From the NCBI RefSeq assembly GCF_021026315.1, contig NZ_JAJNCX010000001.1, forward strand, positions 1-64,000: a stretch of 64,000 bases of DNA, in the 5' to 3' direction. The DNA comes from Rhizobium sp. C4 (GTDB lineage Bacteria > Pseudomonadota > Alphaproteobacteria > Rhizobiales > Rhizobiaceae). Of the stretch, positions 16,561-26,079 are shown one piece after another. Under the pieces are notes generated by a model. It did not search any database and was not told the DNA's origin. It saw only the letters and a list, made by a program, of their open reading frames with translations. Made by a program: the position numbers and the translations under genes. Within the stretch, counting starts at the first letter, position 1. Every line of letters starts with the position of its first letter.

Positions 16561-18294
16561 ATGGCGACTTGCCTTTCCCGATTCTTCAAGTCCAGAGACG
16601 GCAATATCGCCGTGACGGCCGCGCTCTCCGCGCCGCTCCTGATTGCCGGTCTTGCCATCAGTGTCGACTACTCTGCCTTGCTGAAGCAACGGCGCTCGGA
16701 GCAGGCCACCGTGGATCTGGCGGCCATTGCGGCGGCAGCCGATCCCGGTCAGGCGAGGGTGCTTCTGCAGCGCTACTATGCGGACAATGGGCTGAACTAT
16801 GCCGTTCAGGAAGGCGGATCGGTCTACCTTCCGGGTGGCAAGACCGCACCGTCGGTCACGTCGTTGGATGTGGCGGGAGCTCCCGATTGCATTGCAACGG
16901 TCGAGACCGGCCATTTCGAGGCTGACCCGGCCTTGCCCGTCTCCGAGCGGTTCCAGCCCGGCGCGTCGGTTCCGGATGCCGTGCGTGTGAAGCAGCAGTG
17001 CCGCGGCCGTCTCTATTTCGCCTCCGCCGTCATGCCCGAACCCGATATCAACGTTTCGGCAACGGCGGCGTCGAAGAAGCTCGCTTCCTACTGGATCGGC
17101 AGCCGTCTCGGCAGTCTTGACGGCGGGCTCGCCAACGCCGTGTTCGGTGCGCTGTTCGGCACCACCGTGTCCCTCAAGGTCGGGGACTACAATGCGCTTC
17201 TCAGCGCCAATGTCGACGTGCTTTCCACGGTCAAGGCGCTGGCGACGAATATCAACATGTCGGCGGTGACCTATAACGATCTTCTCGATGCAGACGTGAC
17301 GCTCGCGCAGTTCTTCCGGGCAATGCGTGTCGGCGGCAATCTCAGCGCCTCCGCGCAGGCATCGTTACGCCTGCTTGAAATCTCTGTGTCCCGCAGCAAT
17401 CGCACCTTCAAGCTGTCGCAGATCCTCAATCTGGCGTCCATCGGCAAGCAGATGGTCGGCACCGGCTATGGCGGGACATCGACCGCGGATGCGCTGGGTC
17501 TCATTCGTGCGGCCGGTGCCGTCTCCAACGGCCGGTATCAGGTCGAGCTGACCTTCGATTACAATGTACCCGGACTGGGAAATGTCAATTTCAGGCTCAT
17601 GATCGGCGAGCCGCCGGTCGGCGCCCAATCGGTCGGGATCAACACGCCGGGCTCGCTGGTGCGCACCGCCCAGATGCGAACTCTCGTGACATTCACCCAA
17701 GGTCTCCTGCCGTCCATGGCGGGGGTAACGCTGCGGGTGCCGATCTATATCGAGGCCGCCAACAGCGAGGCGCGGCTCAGCGACATCCAGTGCAAGGCGG
17801 GCAAGGTGACCGGCGTCAAGGTCGAGACCTTCCCGGGGCTGGCCGAACTGATAGTGGGCGATGTCGACGAGACCGCGTTCATCAACTTCGGCAACAAGCC
17901 GCGCGTGACGCCGGCGACCCTGGTCGCGGCACCGGGCGTGACCGTGAAGGGATCGGCGCAGGTGGATGTCAACAATATATCCGGCACGCTGATGGACTTC
18001 AACCGCACGGAGATCGATGCGAGCAAGGTCAAGAACGCCAGCGTCACCACGCCCATCACCTCCTACCTGACGAGCATCATCAAGCACCTGGATCTGGATG
18101 TGAACGTGCTTGGCGCCGGCAGCAGCTCATGTATCGCAATGCCGTGGTCAGCACCGCTCTCGGCGCTGACTACCATGACACTGCCGGCCGATCGCGTTCT
18201 CGCCACCTACATGTTCATCTATGGCTACAAGATCGGCGAGGCCGATGTCAGCGTGACGGGCGGATCCTGCTCGGCGCCGTCGCTCGTGCTGTGA
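16561..18294 (+). CDS. TadG-like pilus assembly protein
   Basis: A 577-residue envelope protein. The N-terminus RDGNIAVTAALSAPLLIAGLA (about 12-32) is the TadE/G-like putative Flp pilus-assembly domain with a single membrane segment. The remainder is a long, Val/Ala/Thr-rich, beta-type extracytoplasmic region with few charged residues. Cysteines at about 110 and 142 and two near the C-terminus could form disulfides. No von Willebrand A motif (DxSxS) was found, unlike classical TadG. It is cotranscribed with the TadE-like gene and convergent with radC. Confidence 0.7.
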   Translation: MATCLSRFFKSRDGNIAVTAALSAPLLIAGLAISVDYSALLKQRRSEQATVDLAAIAAAADPGQARVLLQRYYADNGLNYAVQEGGSVYLPGGKTAPSVTSLDVAGAPDCIATVETGHFEADPALPVSERFQPGASVPDAVRVKQQCRGRLYFASAVMPEPDINVSATAASKKLASYWIGSRLGSLDGGLANAVFGALFGTTVSLKVGDYNALLSANVDVLSTVKALATNINMSAVTYNDLLDADVTLAQFFRAMRVGGNLSASAQASLRLLEISVSRSNRTFKLSQILNLASIGKQMVGTGYGGTSTADALGLIRAAGAVSNGRYQVELTFDYNVPGLGNVNFRLMIGEPPVGAQSVGINTPGSLVRTAQMRTLVTFTQGLLPSMAGVTLRVPIYIEAANSEARLSDIQCKAGKVTGVKVETFPGLAELIVGDVDETAFINFGNKPRVTPATLVAAPGVTVKGSAQVDVNNISGTLMDFNRTEIDASKVKNASVTTPITSYLTSIIKHLDLDVNVLGAGSSSCIAMPWSAPLSALTTMTLPADRVLATYMFIYGYKIGEADVSVTGGSCSAPSLVL

Positions 18295-18363
18295 CCGGGC
18301 CCGGCATTCCGGTTTCGCGAAATTGCTGACGGAGGGCCGGTTCCCGTCTTGTCCGGGGCCGTC

Positions 18364-19206
18364 TCAGATCAGCCTCAGACCCTTGAGGCTGACATGGCCT
18401 TCCTTGCCGATGATGATGTGATCGTGGACGGTGATGCCCAGAGGCTTTGCGGTCTCGATGATGGTCTTCGTCATCTCCACGTCGGCGCGCGAGGGTGTCG
18501 GGTCGCCGGACGGGTGATTGTGGACGAGAATGATGGCCGTCGCCGACAGGTCGAGCGCGCGCTTGACCACTTCGCGCGGATAGACCGGCGTGTGGTCGAC
18601 CGTTCCCTTCTGCTGGACTTCGTCGGCGATCAGCGCGTTGCGCTTGTCGAGGAAAAGGATGCGGAACTGTTCGCGCGTCTCGTAGGCCATGGCGGCGTGG
18701 CAATATTCGACCACGGATGACCAGGAGGCCAGCACCTTCTTGCCCTTGAGCTCGCTTTTCAGCATGCGGTGGGCGGTTGATGCGATCAGCTTGATGTCGG
18801 TCGCGACTGCCTCGCCGACGCCCTTGACCTCCGTCAGGCGCGCAGCTTCCGCGCCGAAGACGCCGGCCAATGTGCCGAAGCGGTCGAGCAGCGCCTTGGC
18901 GATCGGCTTGGTGTCCCGGCGGGGGATGAGGCGGAAGAGCAGGAGTTCGAGGATTTCGTAATCGGCAAGCGCCGTATCGCCGTGGTCGCGGAAGCGGGTG
19001 CGCAGGCGCTCGCGGTGGCCGTGGTAATGGTGTTCGGGTGAGGACGTTTCCTCGCCCTGCGGCGTGGCGCGGGTGGCGGCTTTGGGGCGCTGGCGCGGTT
19101 CGGCAAAGAAGCCGCGTTCGTCCCCTTCGACACTGGCGGAAAAATCGTCCGGGTCCTCGGCAGCTGCCGGTTCGTCCAGACGATCCTTGCCGCCGGTTGC
19201 CATCAT
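18364..19206 (-). CDS. radC: RadC/JAB-domain protein
   Basis: A 280-residue protein of the RadC family. The C-terminal MPN/JAB domain has the zinc motif [15 protein letters not shown] helix-hairpin-helix region (about 95-140, with [20 protein letters not shown]) precedes it, and the first 60 residues are a charged, probably disordered extension. Despite the DNA-repair label, the biochemical role of RadC is unsettled. Its ATG overlaps the stop of map by one base (TGATG), so translation is probably coupled. It is the last gene of the phaC-sfsA-map-radC run. Confidence 0.88.
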   Translation of the reverse strand: MMATGGKDRLDEPAAAEDPDDFSASVEGDERGFFAEPRQRPKAATRATPQGEETSSPEHHYHGHRERLRTRFRDHGDTALADYEILELLLFRLIPRRDTKPIAKALLDRFGTLAGVFGAEAARLTEVKGVGEAVATDIKLIASTAHRMLKSELKGKKVLASWSSVVEYCHAAMAYETREQFRILFLDKRNALIADEVQQKGTVDHTPVYPREVVKRALDLSATAIILVHNHPSGDPTPSRADVEMTKTIIETAKPLGITVHDHIIIGKEGHVSLKGLRLI

Positions 19207-20030
19207 CAGGTGAGCCCCGGCCTGTCGAGCCCGGCGGGCGAAAGCGTGAAGATCTCGCAGCCCGTCGCGGTGACGCCGACGGTATGCTCGTATTGCGCGG
19301 TCAGCGACCGGTCGCGGGTGACGGCCGTCCAGCCGTCGGCCAGAACCTTCACATGGGGGCGGCCGAGATTGATCATCGGCTCGATTGTGAAGATCATGCC
19401 CTCACGGATTTCCGGACCTTCATGGGCGCGGCCGTAATGCAAAATGTTCGGCGTGTCGTGGAAGAGCCGGCCGACGCCGTGACCGCAGAAGTCGCGCACG
19501 ACCGAGCAGCGTTCGGCCTCCGCAAAGGTCTGGATGGCTTCGCCGATGGCGCCGGTGCGGGCGCCGGGCCGTACGGCCGCGATGCCGCGCATCAGGCTCT
19601 CATAGGTGACTTCGAGAAGACGGATGCCGGCGCGCTTGACCTCGCCAACCGGATACATGCGGCTCGCGTCGCCATGCCAGCCATCGAGAATATAGGTCAC
19701 GTCGATATTGACGATGTCGCCGTCACGCAGCGGCTTGTCGTCGGGAATGCCGTGGCAGACGACGTGGTTGATCGAGGTGCAGACCGACTTGGTATAGCCG
19801 CGATAGTTCAGCGTCGCCGGCAATGCGCCATTGTCCATGCCGAATTCGAAGACGAAGCGATCGATCGCATTGGTCGTCACGCCGGGCTGCACCATCGAGG
19901 CGAGCGCATCGAGGCAGCGCGCCGTCAGCTGGCAGGCACGGCGCATGCCCTCGAAGGCGTCCGGTCCGTAAAGCCGGATCGCGCCTGTGTTCTTGGGCGG
20001 TGCAGTGGTGGCGTCGATGTAGTTGACCAT
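19206..20030 (-). CDS. map: Methionine aminopeptidase, type I
   Basis: Removes the initiator methionine from nascent proteins in the cytoplasm. The 274-residue protein has all five metal ligands: D110 in VNIDVT, D121 in HGDASR, H184 in CGHGVG, E217 in TIEPM and E248 in QYEHT. The substrate-site H93 is also present. Length is usual for a type Ia enzyme without an N-terminal extension. It lies 45 bases after sfsA and is coupled to radC by a one-base overlap. Confidence 0.95.
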   Translation of the reverse strand: MVNYIDATTAPPKNTGAIRLYGPDAFEGMRRACQLTARCLDALASMVQPGVTTNAIDRFVFEFGMDNGALPATLNYRGYTKSVCTSINHVVCHGIPDDKPLRDGDIVNIDVTYILDGWHGDASRMYPVGEVKRAGIRLLEVTYESLMRGIAAVRPGARTGAIGEAIQTFAEAERCSVVRDFCGHGVGRLFHDTPNILHYGRAHEGPEIREGMIFTIEPMINLGRPHVKVLADGWTAVTRDRSLTAQYEHTVGVTATGCEIFTLSPAGLDRPGLT

Positions 20031-20075
20031 GTCGATTCGGTAATTTCCGGATGTGCTTTTCTACTCTATGCCGGC

Positions 20076-20774
20076 TTACACAACCGGGATCAAGCTTTTC
20101 GCCGTAATTTGGGATTGCGAAACGGCGCAATCAAGCGCGTAGGCTTCGACACCGCGGGTTCTGGCGAGTTCGAAGGCTCTGGCATAGGCCGGATCGAGAT
20201 CGGCGCAGATGCGAAATGCGGAACAGTCGCCGCGCTGGATGACATAGAGCATCACGGCGCGATGGCCGGCCTCCACCATGTCGCCAAGCTCCACGAGATG
20301 CTTTGCGCCGCGCTCGGTTTTCGTGTCGGGAAATTCGGCAAGGCCGGGCGTGCGGCAGAAATGGACGTTCTTCACCTCGACGTAGGCGGCAGGCAGGCCT
20401 TCGCCGGTGAGCAGGATGTCGATGCGGGAATTGACGCCATAGCGCTTTTCGCGGGCGAGGATGGGATAGGGCGCAAGCGAGGGGATGAGACCCGAAAGGA
20501 TCGCCTCCTCGGCAATCCTGTTCGGCATGCCGGTGTTGACGCCGACCAGCGTACCATCGGCCTCGATCATCTCGAACTGGTGCGCATATTTGCGGCCCGG
20601 CTTGTCGTGGAGCGACATGAAGATGCGGCTGCCGGGTGTCGTCAGTCCCAGCATGGAGCCGGTGTTCGGGCAATTGCCGGTGATGATCGAGCCGTCTTCC
20701 AGTTCGGCGTCGAAGAGGAAGCGCTTGTAGCGCGAAATCAGCCGGCCTTCGACCAGCGGCGGGTCAAACAGCAA
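20076..20774 (-). CDS. sfsA: SfsA family protein
   Basis: A 232-residue member of the sugar fermentation stimulation protein A family, a nucleic-acid-binding, nuclease-like fold whose physiological role is poorly defined. Family blocks are [36 protein letters not shown] and [12 protein letters not shown]; the acidic D and ExK residues of a PD-(D/E)xK site are all present. The alignment requires a start near [12 protein letters not shown], and the only suitable codon is TTG at 20774, two bases after the phaC stop codon. Upstream in-frame ATG codons lie inside phaC. This tight spacing suggests coupling to phaC. Confidence 0.88.
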   Translation of the reverse strand: MLFDPPLVEGRLISRYKRFLFDAELEDGSIITGNCPNTGSMLGLTTPGSRIFMSLHDKPGRKYAHQFEMIEADGTLVGVNTGMPNRIAEEAILSGLIPSLAPYPILAREKRYGVNSRIDILLTGEGLPAAYVEVKNVHFCRTPGLAEFPDTKTERGAKHLVELGDMVEAGHRAVMLYVIQRGDCSAFRICADLDPAYARAFELARTRGVEAYALDCAVSQSQITAKSLIPVV

Positions 20775-20776
20775 GG

Positions 20777-22606
20777 TCAGACCCGGACGCGGACATAGGA
20801 GCCCGGCGCATCCTCGATCGGGTTGATATGCTCGCCGCCGGGCTTGCGGGCCGGAACCCGCTTGTTGTGCTGGTTCTCGATCCAGGTATGCCAGTGCGGC
20901 CACCAGGAGCCCGGCGTTTCGACCGCCTGTTTCACCCAGGTGTCGAAATCGCCCTCGGGCGCGGGGCCGGTCCAGTACTGATACTTGGTCTTGTAGGGCG
21001 GGTTGACGACACCGGCGATGTGGCCGGAGCCGGACATGACATAGGTGACATCGCCGCCAAAGACCTGGCTGCCGACAAAGACCGACTTGGCCGGGGCGAT
21101 ATGGTCCTCGCGGGCGGCAAGGTTATAGACCGGGATCTTCACGTCATGCATGTCGAGCGTGTGGCCGCCCATCTTCATGCGGCCCTGCGAGAGATTGTTC
21201 TCCAGATAGCAGTTGCGCAGGTAGAAGGCGTGGTTGGCGGCGGGCATGCGGGTGGAGTCGGCATTCCAGTACAGCAGGTCGAAGGCCGTGGGTTCGACGC
21301 CGCGCAGGTAGTTGTTGACCACATAGGGCCATATGAGTTCGGACGCGCGCAGCATGTTGAAGGCCAGCGCCATCTTCGAGCCGTCGAGATAGCCATGTTC
21401 CTTCATGGTATCCTCGATGGTCTTCATCTGGTCTTCGTCGACAAAGACCTGCAGGTCGCCGGCATAGGTGAAGTCGACCTGCGTCGTGAAGAAGGTGGCC
21501 GAGCGGATGCGGTCGTTGCCTTCCTTGGCGTGAAGCGCCAGCGTTGCCGCGAGCAGCGTGCCGCCGACGCAATAGCCGATGGCGTTGACCTTGCGTTCGC
21601 CCGTTGCCTTTTCGATGACCTCCAGCGCGAAGTCGATGCCCTCGCGGGCATAGGCTTCCCAGTTCTTCCTGGCGTGCCGCTCGTCGGGATTGACCCAGGA
21701 GATGACGAAAACGGTGTGGCCCTGGTCGATGCACCACTTGATGAACGACTTTTCCGGATTGAGGTCGAGGACGTAGAACTTGTTGATCCAGGGCGGGCAG
21801 ATGAGGAGAGGGCGCTTCAGCACCTCTTCCGTCGTCGGATCGTACTGGATGATCTGGCAGACATCGTTTTCGGCAACGACCTTGCCGGGTGTGACGGCCA
21901 TGTTCACGCCGACGGCGAATTTCGACATGTCGGTCTGGCGGATGCGCAGGTCGCCATGGCCGGCGGCAATGTCTTCCGCCAGCATCTTCATGCCCTTGAC
22001 GAGGTTTTCGCCATTGCTGGCAATCGTCTCGCGATAGACTTGCGGATTGGTCAGCGCAAAATTGGAAGGCGACAGCGCCGAGATGATCTGGCGCATGTAG
22101 AATTCGGCCTTGTGGCGGGTATGCGCGTCCAGGCCTTCGGTCTCGTCAACGAGGCGCGTGGCCCAATCGGAGGCGACGAGGAAGACCTGACGGAGGAAGT
22201 CGAAGAAGGGGTTCTTTTCCCAGTCCTTGTCGGCGAAACGCTTGTCGGCCTTGGCGGCGGGTTCCTGCGCCTTGTCGCCGTTGAGCTTCTGCATGGAATG
22301 CATCCAGACCGACATCATCGCGCCCATCAGGCGCGTCTGCGCCTCGAGCGTTCGCGAAGGGTCCGTCATCCAGAACTCGATGACCTTGGAAAGGGTTCGC
22401 ACCATGTCGCCGACGGGTTCGATGACGTGATCGACGATTTCGCCCTTCTCGCGCGGCTCAAGCCAGAGCGAGGCAGCCTTGCCGGCATTCTGGACCGCAC
22501 GGGCCAGATTGACGGTCATCGCTTCCGGATCCTTCAGGATATAGGGCTCGAACACAGAAGGATCGATCCCGCCGAATGGTGGCTTCTGGGCATTCTCCCC
22601 CCGCAT
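20777..22606 (-). CDS. phaC: Class I poly(3-hydroxyalkanoate) synthase
   Basis: Polymerises (R)-3-hydroxyacyl-CoA into storage granules. The 609-residue product has the PHA synthase N-terminal domain (about 75-245) and an alpha/beta hydrolase core with lipase-like box GYCVGG, nucleophile C346. The catalytic aspartate lies in the [11 protein letters not shown] segment and the histidine in [13 protein letters not shown]. Length and sequence match rhizobial class I enzymes that need no PhaE or PhaR partner. ATG 22606 is chosen by convention, but its GGAGGAG abuts it too closely. The in-frame TTG at 22618 has GGGAGG at a better distance and may be the true start. No phaA or phaB is nearby. Confidence 0.93.
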   Translation of the reverse strand: MRGENAQKPPFGGIDPSVFEPYILKDPEAMTVNLARAVQNAGKAASLWLEPREKGEIVDHVIEPVGDMVRTLSKVIEFWMTDPSRTLEAQTRLMGAMMSVWMHSMQKLNGDKAQEPAAKADKRFADKDWEKNPFFDFLRQVFLVASDWATRLVDETEGLDAHTRHKAEFYMRQIISALSPSNFALTNPQVYRETIASNGENLVKGMKMLAEDIAAGHGDLRIRQTDMSKFAVGVNMAVTPGKVVAENDVCQIIQYDPTTEEVLKRPLLICPPWINKFYVLDLNPEKSFIKWCIDQGHTVFVISWVNPDERHARKNWEAYAREGIDFALEVIEKATGERKVNAIGYCVGGTLLAATLALHAKEGNDRIRSATFFTTQVDFTYAGDLQVFVDEDQMKTIEDTMKEHGYLDGSKMALAFNMLRASELIWPYVVNNYLRGVEPTAFDLLYWNADSTRMPAANHAFYLRNCYLENNLSQGRMKMGGHTLDMHDVKIPVYNLAAREDHIAPAKSVFVGSQVFGGDVTYVMSGSGHIAGVVNPPYKTKYQYWTGPAPEGDFDTWVKQAVETPGSWWPHWHTWIENQHNKRVPARKPGGEHINPIEDAPGSYVRVRV

Positions 22607-22689
22607 CTCCTCCGCCAAATCTCGTCCTCCCGGAATTTTGTCGTTTTGATTTGCGCCATTGTGCCGTAAAAGACTGGGAAGTTCTATAC

Positions 22690-23067
22690 GTGAGATTGCA
22701 GATTCGAGAGGCGGCACATTTGTTTTTTCTACTGAAACGCCGTTTTCCGTGTGCGGCGGCCGTGCTGTCATGTTCGATGCTGCTTGCCGGCTGCATGTCG
22801 ACGGATGTCGCCAACAACACGCCGACGCCAGCGGGCATGAACAATTCCGGCGTCTACCCCTATGTCGGCGAAAAACGCGAAGTGGCGACGACGCAGATGA
22901 GCGACGCGGAAGCGGCCTCGATCGGCACAAAGCTGCAGGCACTGGCCGACCAGCGCAAGGCCGGCAAGGTCTCCGAGGCCGACTACAACCGCAAGGTCGA
23001 GGAAATGCGCAAGCTGAACACGGCGACGCAAGCCGCCGCCAAGGCTGACGCACCGGCATCCAACTGA
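22690..23067 (+). CDS. Small outer-membrane lipoprotein, unknown function
   Basis: A 125-residue predicted lipoprotein. From GTG 22690 the N-terminus has basic KRR (16-18), a hydrophobic segment and the lipobox LLAGC with the acylated cysteine at 35. The mature part has a [31 protein letters not shown] helical segment, resembling the SHOCT-like short oligomerisation helix seen in many lipoproteins. The start is uncertain: GTG 22690 has GGAAG upstream, and TTG 22720 is an alternative with a shorter signal. It is divergent from phaC with overlapping promoter regions. Confidence 0.65.
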   Translation: MRLQIREAAHLFFLLKRRFPCAAAVLSCSMLLAGCMSTDVANNTPTPAGMNNSGVYPYVGEKREVATTQMSDAEAASIGTKLQALADQRKAGKVSEADYNRKVEEMRKLNTATQAAAKADAPASN

Positions 23068-23223
23068 CAATTTGTCCTTGCGTTTCGTGGAATTTGGGCG
23101 ATAAGCCTTCGCCGATCCGGCTTGAGAGAGGTTCGCGCCGGACCGCGCTTCACATGACATAAGACGAACCTTGCCAACTGCGACGGTGAGCCTGTCTCGG
23201 GGCAGCCGTCCTTGGAGCCGATG

Positions 23224-24447
23224 ATGGAAGAGTTTCACAAGGTCAGACGCCTGCCACCTTACGTTTTCGAACAGGTCAACCGTTTGAAGGCGAGCGCGCG
23301 AGCCGGTGGTGCGGATATCATCGACCTTGGCATGGGCAATCCCGACCTTCCGACCAACAAATTCATCGTCGACAAGCTGGTCGAGACCGTTCAGCGGCCC
23401 GACACGCACGGCTATTCCTCGTCCAAGGGCATTCCCGGCCTTCGCCGCGCGCAGGCCGCCTACTATGCCCGCCGTTTCGGCGTGAAGCTGAACCCCGACA
23501 CGCAGGTTGTCGCGACGCTCGGCTCCAAGGAAGGCTTTGCCAACATGGCGCAGGCGATCACCGCGCCCGGCGACGTCGTGCTTTGCCCCAACCCGTCCTA
23601 TCCGATCCATGCCTTCGGCTTCCTGATGGTCGGCGGCGTGATTCGTTCGATCCCGGTCGAGCCGGACGCTGAATTCTTCCGCGCGCTCGAACGCGCCGTT
23701 GCCCATTCGATCCCGAAGCCGATCGCCATGATCCTCTGCTACCCGTCGAACCCGACGGCGACGGTGGTCGAGCTCGACTTCTACAAGGATGTCGTGGCAT
23801 TCGCGAAGAAGCATGACATCTTCGTGCTTTCGGATCTCGCCTATTCGGAAATCTATTTCGACGGCAAGCCGACGCCCTCGATCCTGCAGGTGCCGGGTGC
23901 CATGGATATCGCCGTCGAGTTCACCTCGATGTCGAAGACCTTCTCCATGGCCGGCTGGCGCATGGGTTTTGCCGTCGGCAACGAGCGGCTGATTTCGGCG
24001 CTGACGCGCGTGAAATCCTATCTCGATTACGGCGCCTTCACGCCGATCCAGGTGGCTGCGGCCGCCGCGCTCAACGATCCGGATATCGAGCAGCATATCG
24101 AGGAAGTGCGCCAGACCTACAAGCGTCGCCGCGACGTCATGGTAGAGAGCTTCGGCCGCGCCGGCTGGGATGTGCCGCCACCGGCAGCCTCGATGTTTGC
24201 CTGGGTGCCGGTGCCGGAAAAGTTCCGTCATCTCGGTTCGCTGGAATTCTCCAAGCTCCTGATCGAGAAGGCCGAAGTGGCCGTCGCACCGGGCATCGGC
24301 TTCGGCGAGCATGGCGACGACTATGTCCGCATCGCGCTGGTCGAGAACGAGCATCGCCTGCGCCAGGCCGCGCGTAATATCAAGAAGTTCTTCGGCACGG
24401 CGGACGACACGCTGCATAACGTGATCTCGCTCGAGGCGCGCCGCTGA
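23224..24447 (+). CDS. Class I/II aminotransferase, AlaC/LL-DAP-aminotransferase-like
   Basis: A 407-residue PLP-dependent aminotransferase of the type found immediately before hom in rhizobia, related to alanine-synthesising AlaC and to LL-diaminopimelate aminotransferases. The PLP lysine is in SMSKTFSMAGWRMGF, and NPSNPT-type contacts appear as CYPSNPTAT. The N-terminal MEEFHKVRRLPPYVFEQVN is the family opening, so I use ATG 23224. GGAG (23214-23217) lies 6 bases before it, whereas the ATG at 23221 and the TTG at 23212 fit that site poorly. The substrate is not certain. It is followed after 62 bases by hom. Confidence 0.88.
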   Translation: MEEFHKVRRLPPYVFEQVNRLKASARAGGADIIDLGMGNPDLPTNKFIVDKLVETVQRPDTHGYSSSKGIPGLRRAQAAYYARRFGVKLNPDTQVVATLGSKEGFANMAQAITAPGDVVLCPNPSYPIHAFGFLMVGGVIRSIPVEPDAEFFRALERAVAHSIPKPIAMILCYPSNPTATVVELDFYKDVVAFAKKHDIFVLSDLAYSEIYFDGKPTPSILQVPGAMDIAVEFTSMSKTFSMAGWRMGFAVGNERLISALTRVKSYLDYGAFTPIQVAAAAALNDPDIEQHIEEVRQTYKRRRDVMVESFGRAGWDVPPPAASMFAWVPVPEKFRHLGSLEFSKLLIEKAEVAVAPGIGFGEHGDDYVRIALVENEHRLRQAARNIKKFFGTADDTLHNVISLEARR

Positions 24448-24460
24448 GACTTCATATCCT

Positions 24461-24483
24461 GCCCGCGGCCACGGGTCGCGGGC
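24461..24483 (+). promoter_or_regulatory. GC-rich hairpin between the aminotransferase and hom
   Basis: Arms GCCCGCG (24461-24467) and CGCGGGC (24477-24483) around a 9-base loop lie in the 62-base gap. It lacks a T run, so it may limit readthrough or stabilise transcript ends rather than terminate. Confidence 0.35.
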
Positions 24484-24509
24484 TCCTCAACCAAAATCGG
24501 GAATGACGC

Positions 24510-25820
24510 ATGACTGATGCCCTGAAGATCGGCATTGCAGGTTTGGGAACCGTGGGCGCTTCGCTCGCGAAGATTCTTGCCGAGCGCGACAATATGCTGG
24601 CGATTGCCTGCGGACGCGCAATCAGGGTGACAGCCGTCACGGCCCGCGACAAGACGCGCGACCGTGGCGTCGATCTTTCGAACGCGCAGTGGTTCGACAA
24701 TCCGGTCGAGATGGCCAAGACTGCCGATATCGACGTCTTCGTCGAGCTGATGGGTGGTTCGGGCGATCCGGCGCTTGCGGCTGTCGAAGCTGCCCTGAGC
24801 CGTGGTCTCCATGTGGTGACGGCCAACAAGGCACTGCTTGCCGCCCATGGCGTGAAGCTGGCGGCGCTGGCGGAAGAAAAGGGCTCGATCCTCAATTTCG
24901 AAGCGGCCGTTGCCGGTGGCATTCCGGTCATCAAGGCGCTGCGCGAGTCGCTGACGGGCAATACCGTCTCCCGCGTTTACGGGATCATGAACGGCACCTG
25001 CAATTACATCCTGACGCGGATGGAGAAAGAAGGTCTTTCCTTCGCCGATTGCCTCAAGGACGCACAGCGTCTCGGTTATGCCGAGGCCGATCCGACCTTC
25101 GACATCGAGGGCAATGACACGGCGCACAAGCTCTCGATCCTGACGAGCCTGGCCTTCGGCACCGAGATTGCGGCCGACGACATCTATCTCGAAGGGATCA
25201 GCAATATCTCGATCGAGGATATCCGGGCTGCGGCCGATCTCGGCTACAAGATCAAGCTGCTCGGCGTCGCCCAGAAGACTGAAAGCGGCATCGAGCAGCG
25301 CGTGCATCCGACCATGGTGCCGCATGACAGCGTGATCGCGCAGGTCGACAGCGTCACCAATGCGGTGGCGATCGAGAGCGATGTGCTCGGCGAACTGCTG
25401 ATGGTCGGCCCTGGCGCCGGCGGCAATGCAACCGCCTCTGCCGTCATGGGCGACATCGCCGATATCGCCAAGGCGCGCCCCGGCGTGCAGGTCGCACCGG
25501 CGCTCGGCCGTCCGGCGAAATCGCTGGCACCTTACAAGCGGGCCGGCATGCGCTCGCATGAGGGCGGCTATTTCATCCGCCTGACGGTGGAAGACCGCGC
25601 CGGCGTCTTCGCCAGCATTGCGACCCGCATGGCGGAAAACAAAATCTCCCTCGAATCCATCGTCCAGCGTCCCAATCAGGACGATCCGGACGGTCCGAAG
25701 ACGATCATTCTCGTCACGCACGAGACCATGGAAGATGCCGTGCGCAAGGCCGTCTCGGCCATCAAGGGCGAAGGCTATTGCGTCGGCGAGCCGCAGGTGA
25801 TCCGCATCGAGCGGCCGTAA
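24510..25820 (+). CDS. hom: Homoserine dehydrogenase
   Basis: Reduces aspartate semialdehyde to homoserine with NAD(P)H, the branch point to threonine and methionine. The 436-residue protein has the nucleotide-binding GLGTVG at about 11-16. The catalytic domain contains MNGTCNYILTRM and the signature AEADPTFDIEGNDTAHK, with the catalytic lysine in the following segments. The C-terminal ACT domain (about 355-430, beginning YFIRLTVEDRAGVFA) gives the expected allosteric control by threonine. In other rhizobia hom is usually followed by glpX and recJ; here macAB comes first. Confidence 0.96.
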   Translation: MTDALKIGIAGLGTVGASLAKILAERDNMLAIACGRAIRVTAVTARDKTRDRGVDLSNAQWFDNPVEMAKTADIDVFVELMGGSGDPALAAVEAALSRGLHVVTANKALLAAHGVKLAALAEEKGSILNFEAAVAGGIPVIKALRESLTGNTVSRVYGIMNGTCNYILTRMEKEGLSFADCLKDAQRLGYAEADPTFDIEGNDTAHKLSILTSLAFGTEIAADDIYLEGISNISIEDIRAAADLGYKIKLLGVAQKTESGIEQRVHPTMVPHDSVIAQVDSVTNAVAIESDVLGELLMVGPGAGGNATASAVMGDIADIAKARPGVQVAPALGRPAKSLAPYKRAGMRSHEGGYFIRLTVEDRAGVFASIATRMAENKISLESIVQRPNQDDPDGPKTIILVTHETMEDAVRKAVSAIKGEGYCVGEPQVIRIERP

Positions 25821-25903
25821 AGGTGGGGTTGGCGGCAAATGGTGCATGCCTCTTCGGGAAGCAGCATCTTTCTGCCGTGATCCCTCGATAGACGATCCAT
25901 GTT

Positions 25904-25938
25904 CATCCGGATGTCAGGCGGGCACCTTATCCGGATGA
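25904..25938. promoter_or_regulatory. Repeated ATCCGGATG sites upstream of macA
   Basis: ATCCGGATG occurs at 25905-25913 (inside the perfect palindrome CATCCGGATG) and again at 25929-25937, 24 bases apart. Two similar palindromic boxes at this spacing, upstream of an efflux operon, look like paired operator sites. No regulator gene is adjacent. Confidence 0.4.
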
Positions 25939-26038
25939 GCGAGAGGAGCGCAGGGTCTTGCGCTGGATCAAGGCTGGTATGCGTCGCTGGACGGCACCAT
26001 ATCAGTCGGGAACCGGTCGGTACTCTCGCACGTATCAC

Positions 26039-26061
26039 ATCGGGCAATATTTCGGCCCGAT
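26039..26061 (+). promoter_or_regulatory. Inverted repeat just before the macA start
   Basis: ATCGGGC (26039-26045) and GCCCGAT (26055-26061) form a perfect 7-base dyad that ends 18 bases before the macA ATG, next to its ribosome-binding site (GGAAAGAGGA). It could be an operator or an mRNA stem that affects translation. Confidence 0.35.
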
Positions 26062-26079
26062 GCCAATTGGAAAGAGGAC

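Noticed and set aside
19038-20798. Long plus-strand open frame opposite map and sfsA
   Set aside because: It covers genes whose motifs are complete on the minus strand; the translated product resembles nothing and is low-complexity.
23068-23223. SAM-II riboswitch before the aminotransferase and hom genes
   Set aside because: The characteristic pseudoknot elements were not seen, and the genes are not the usual SAM-II targets.
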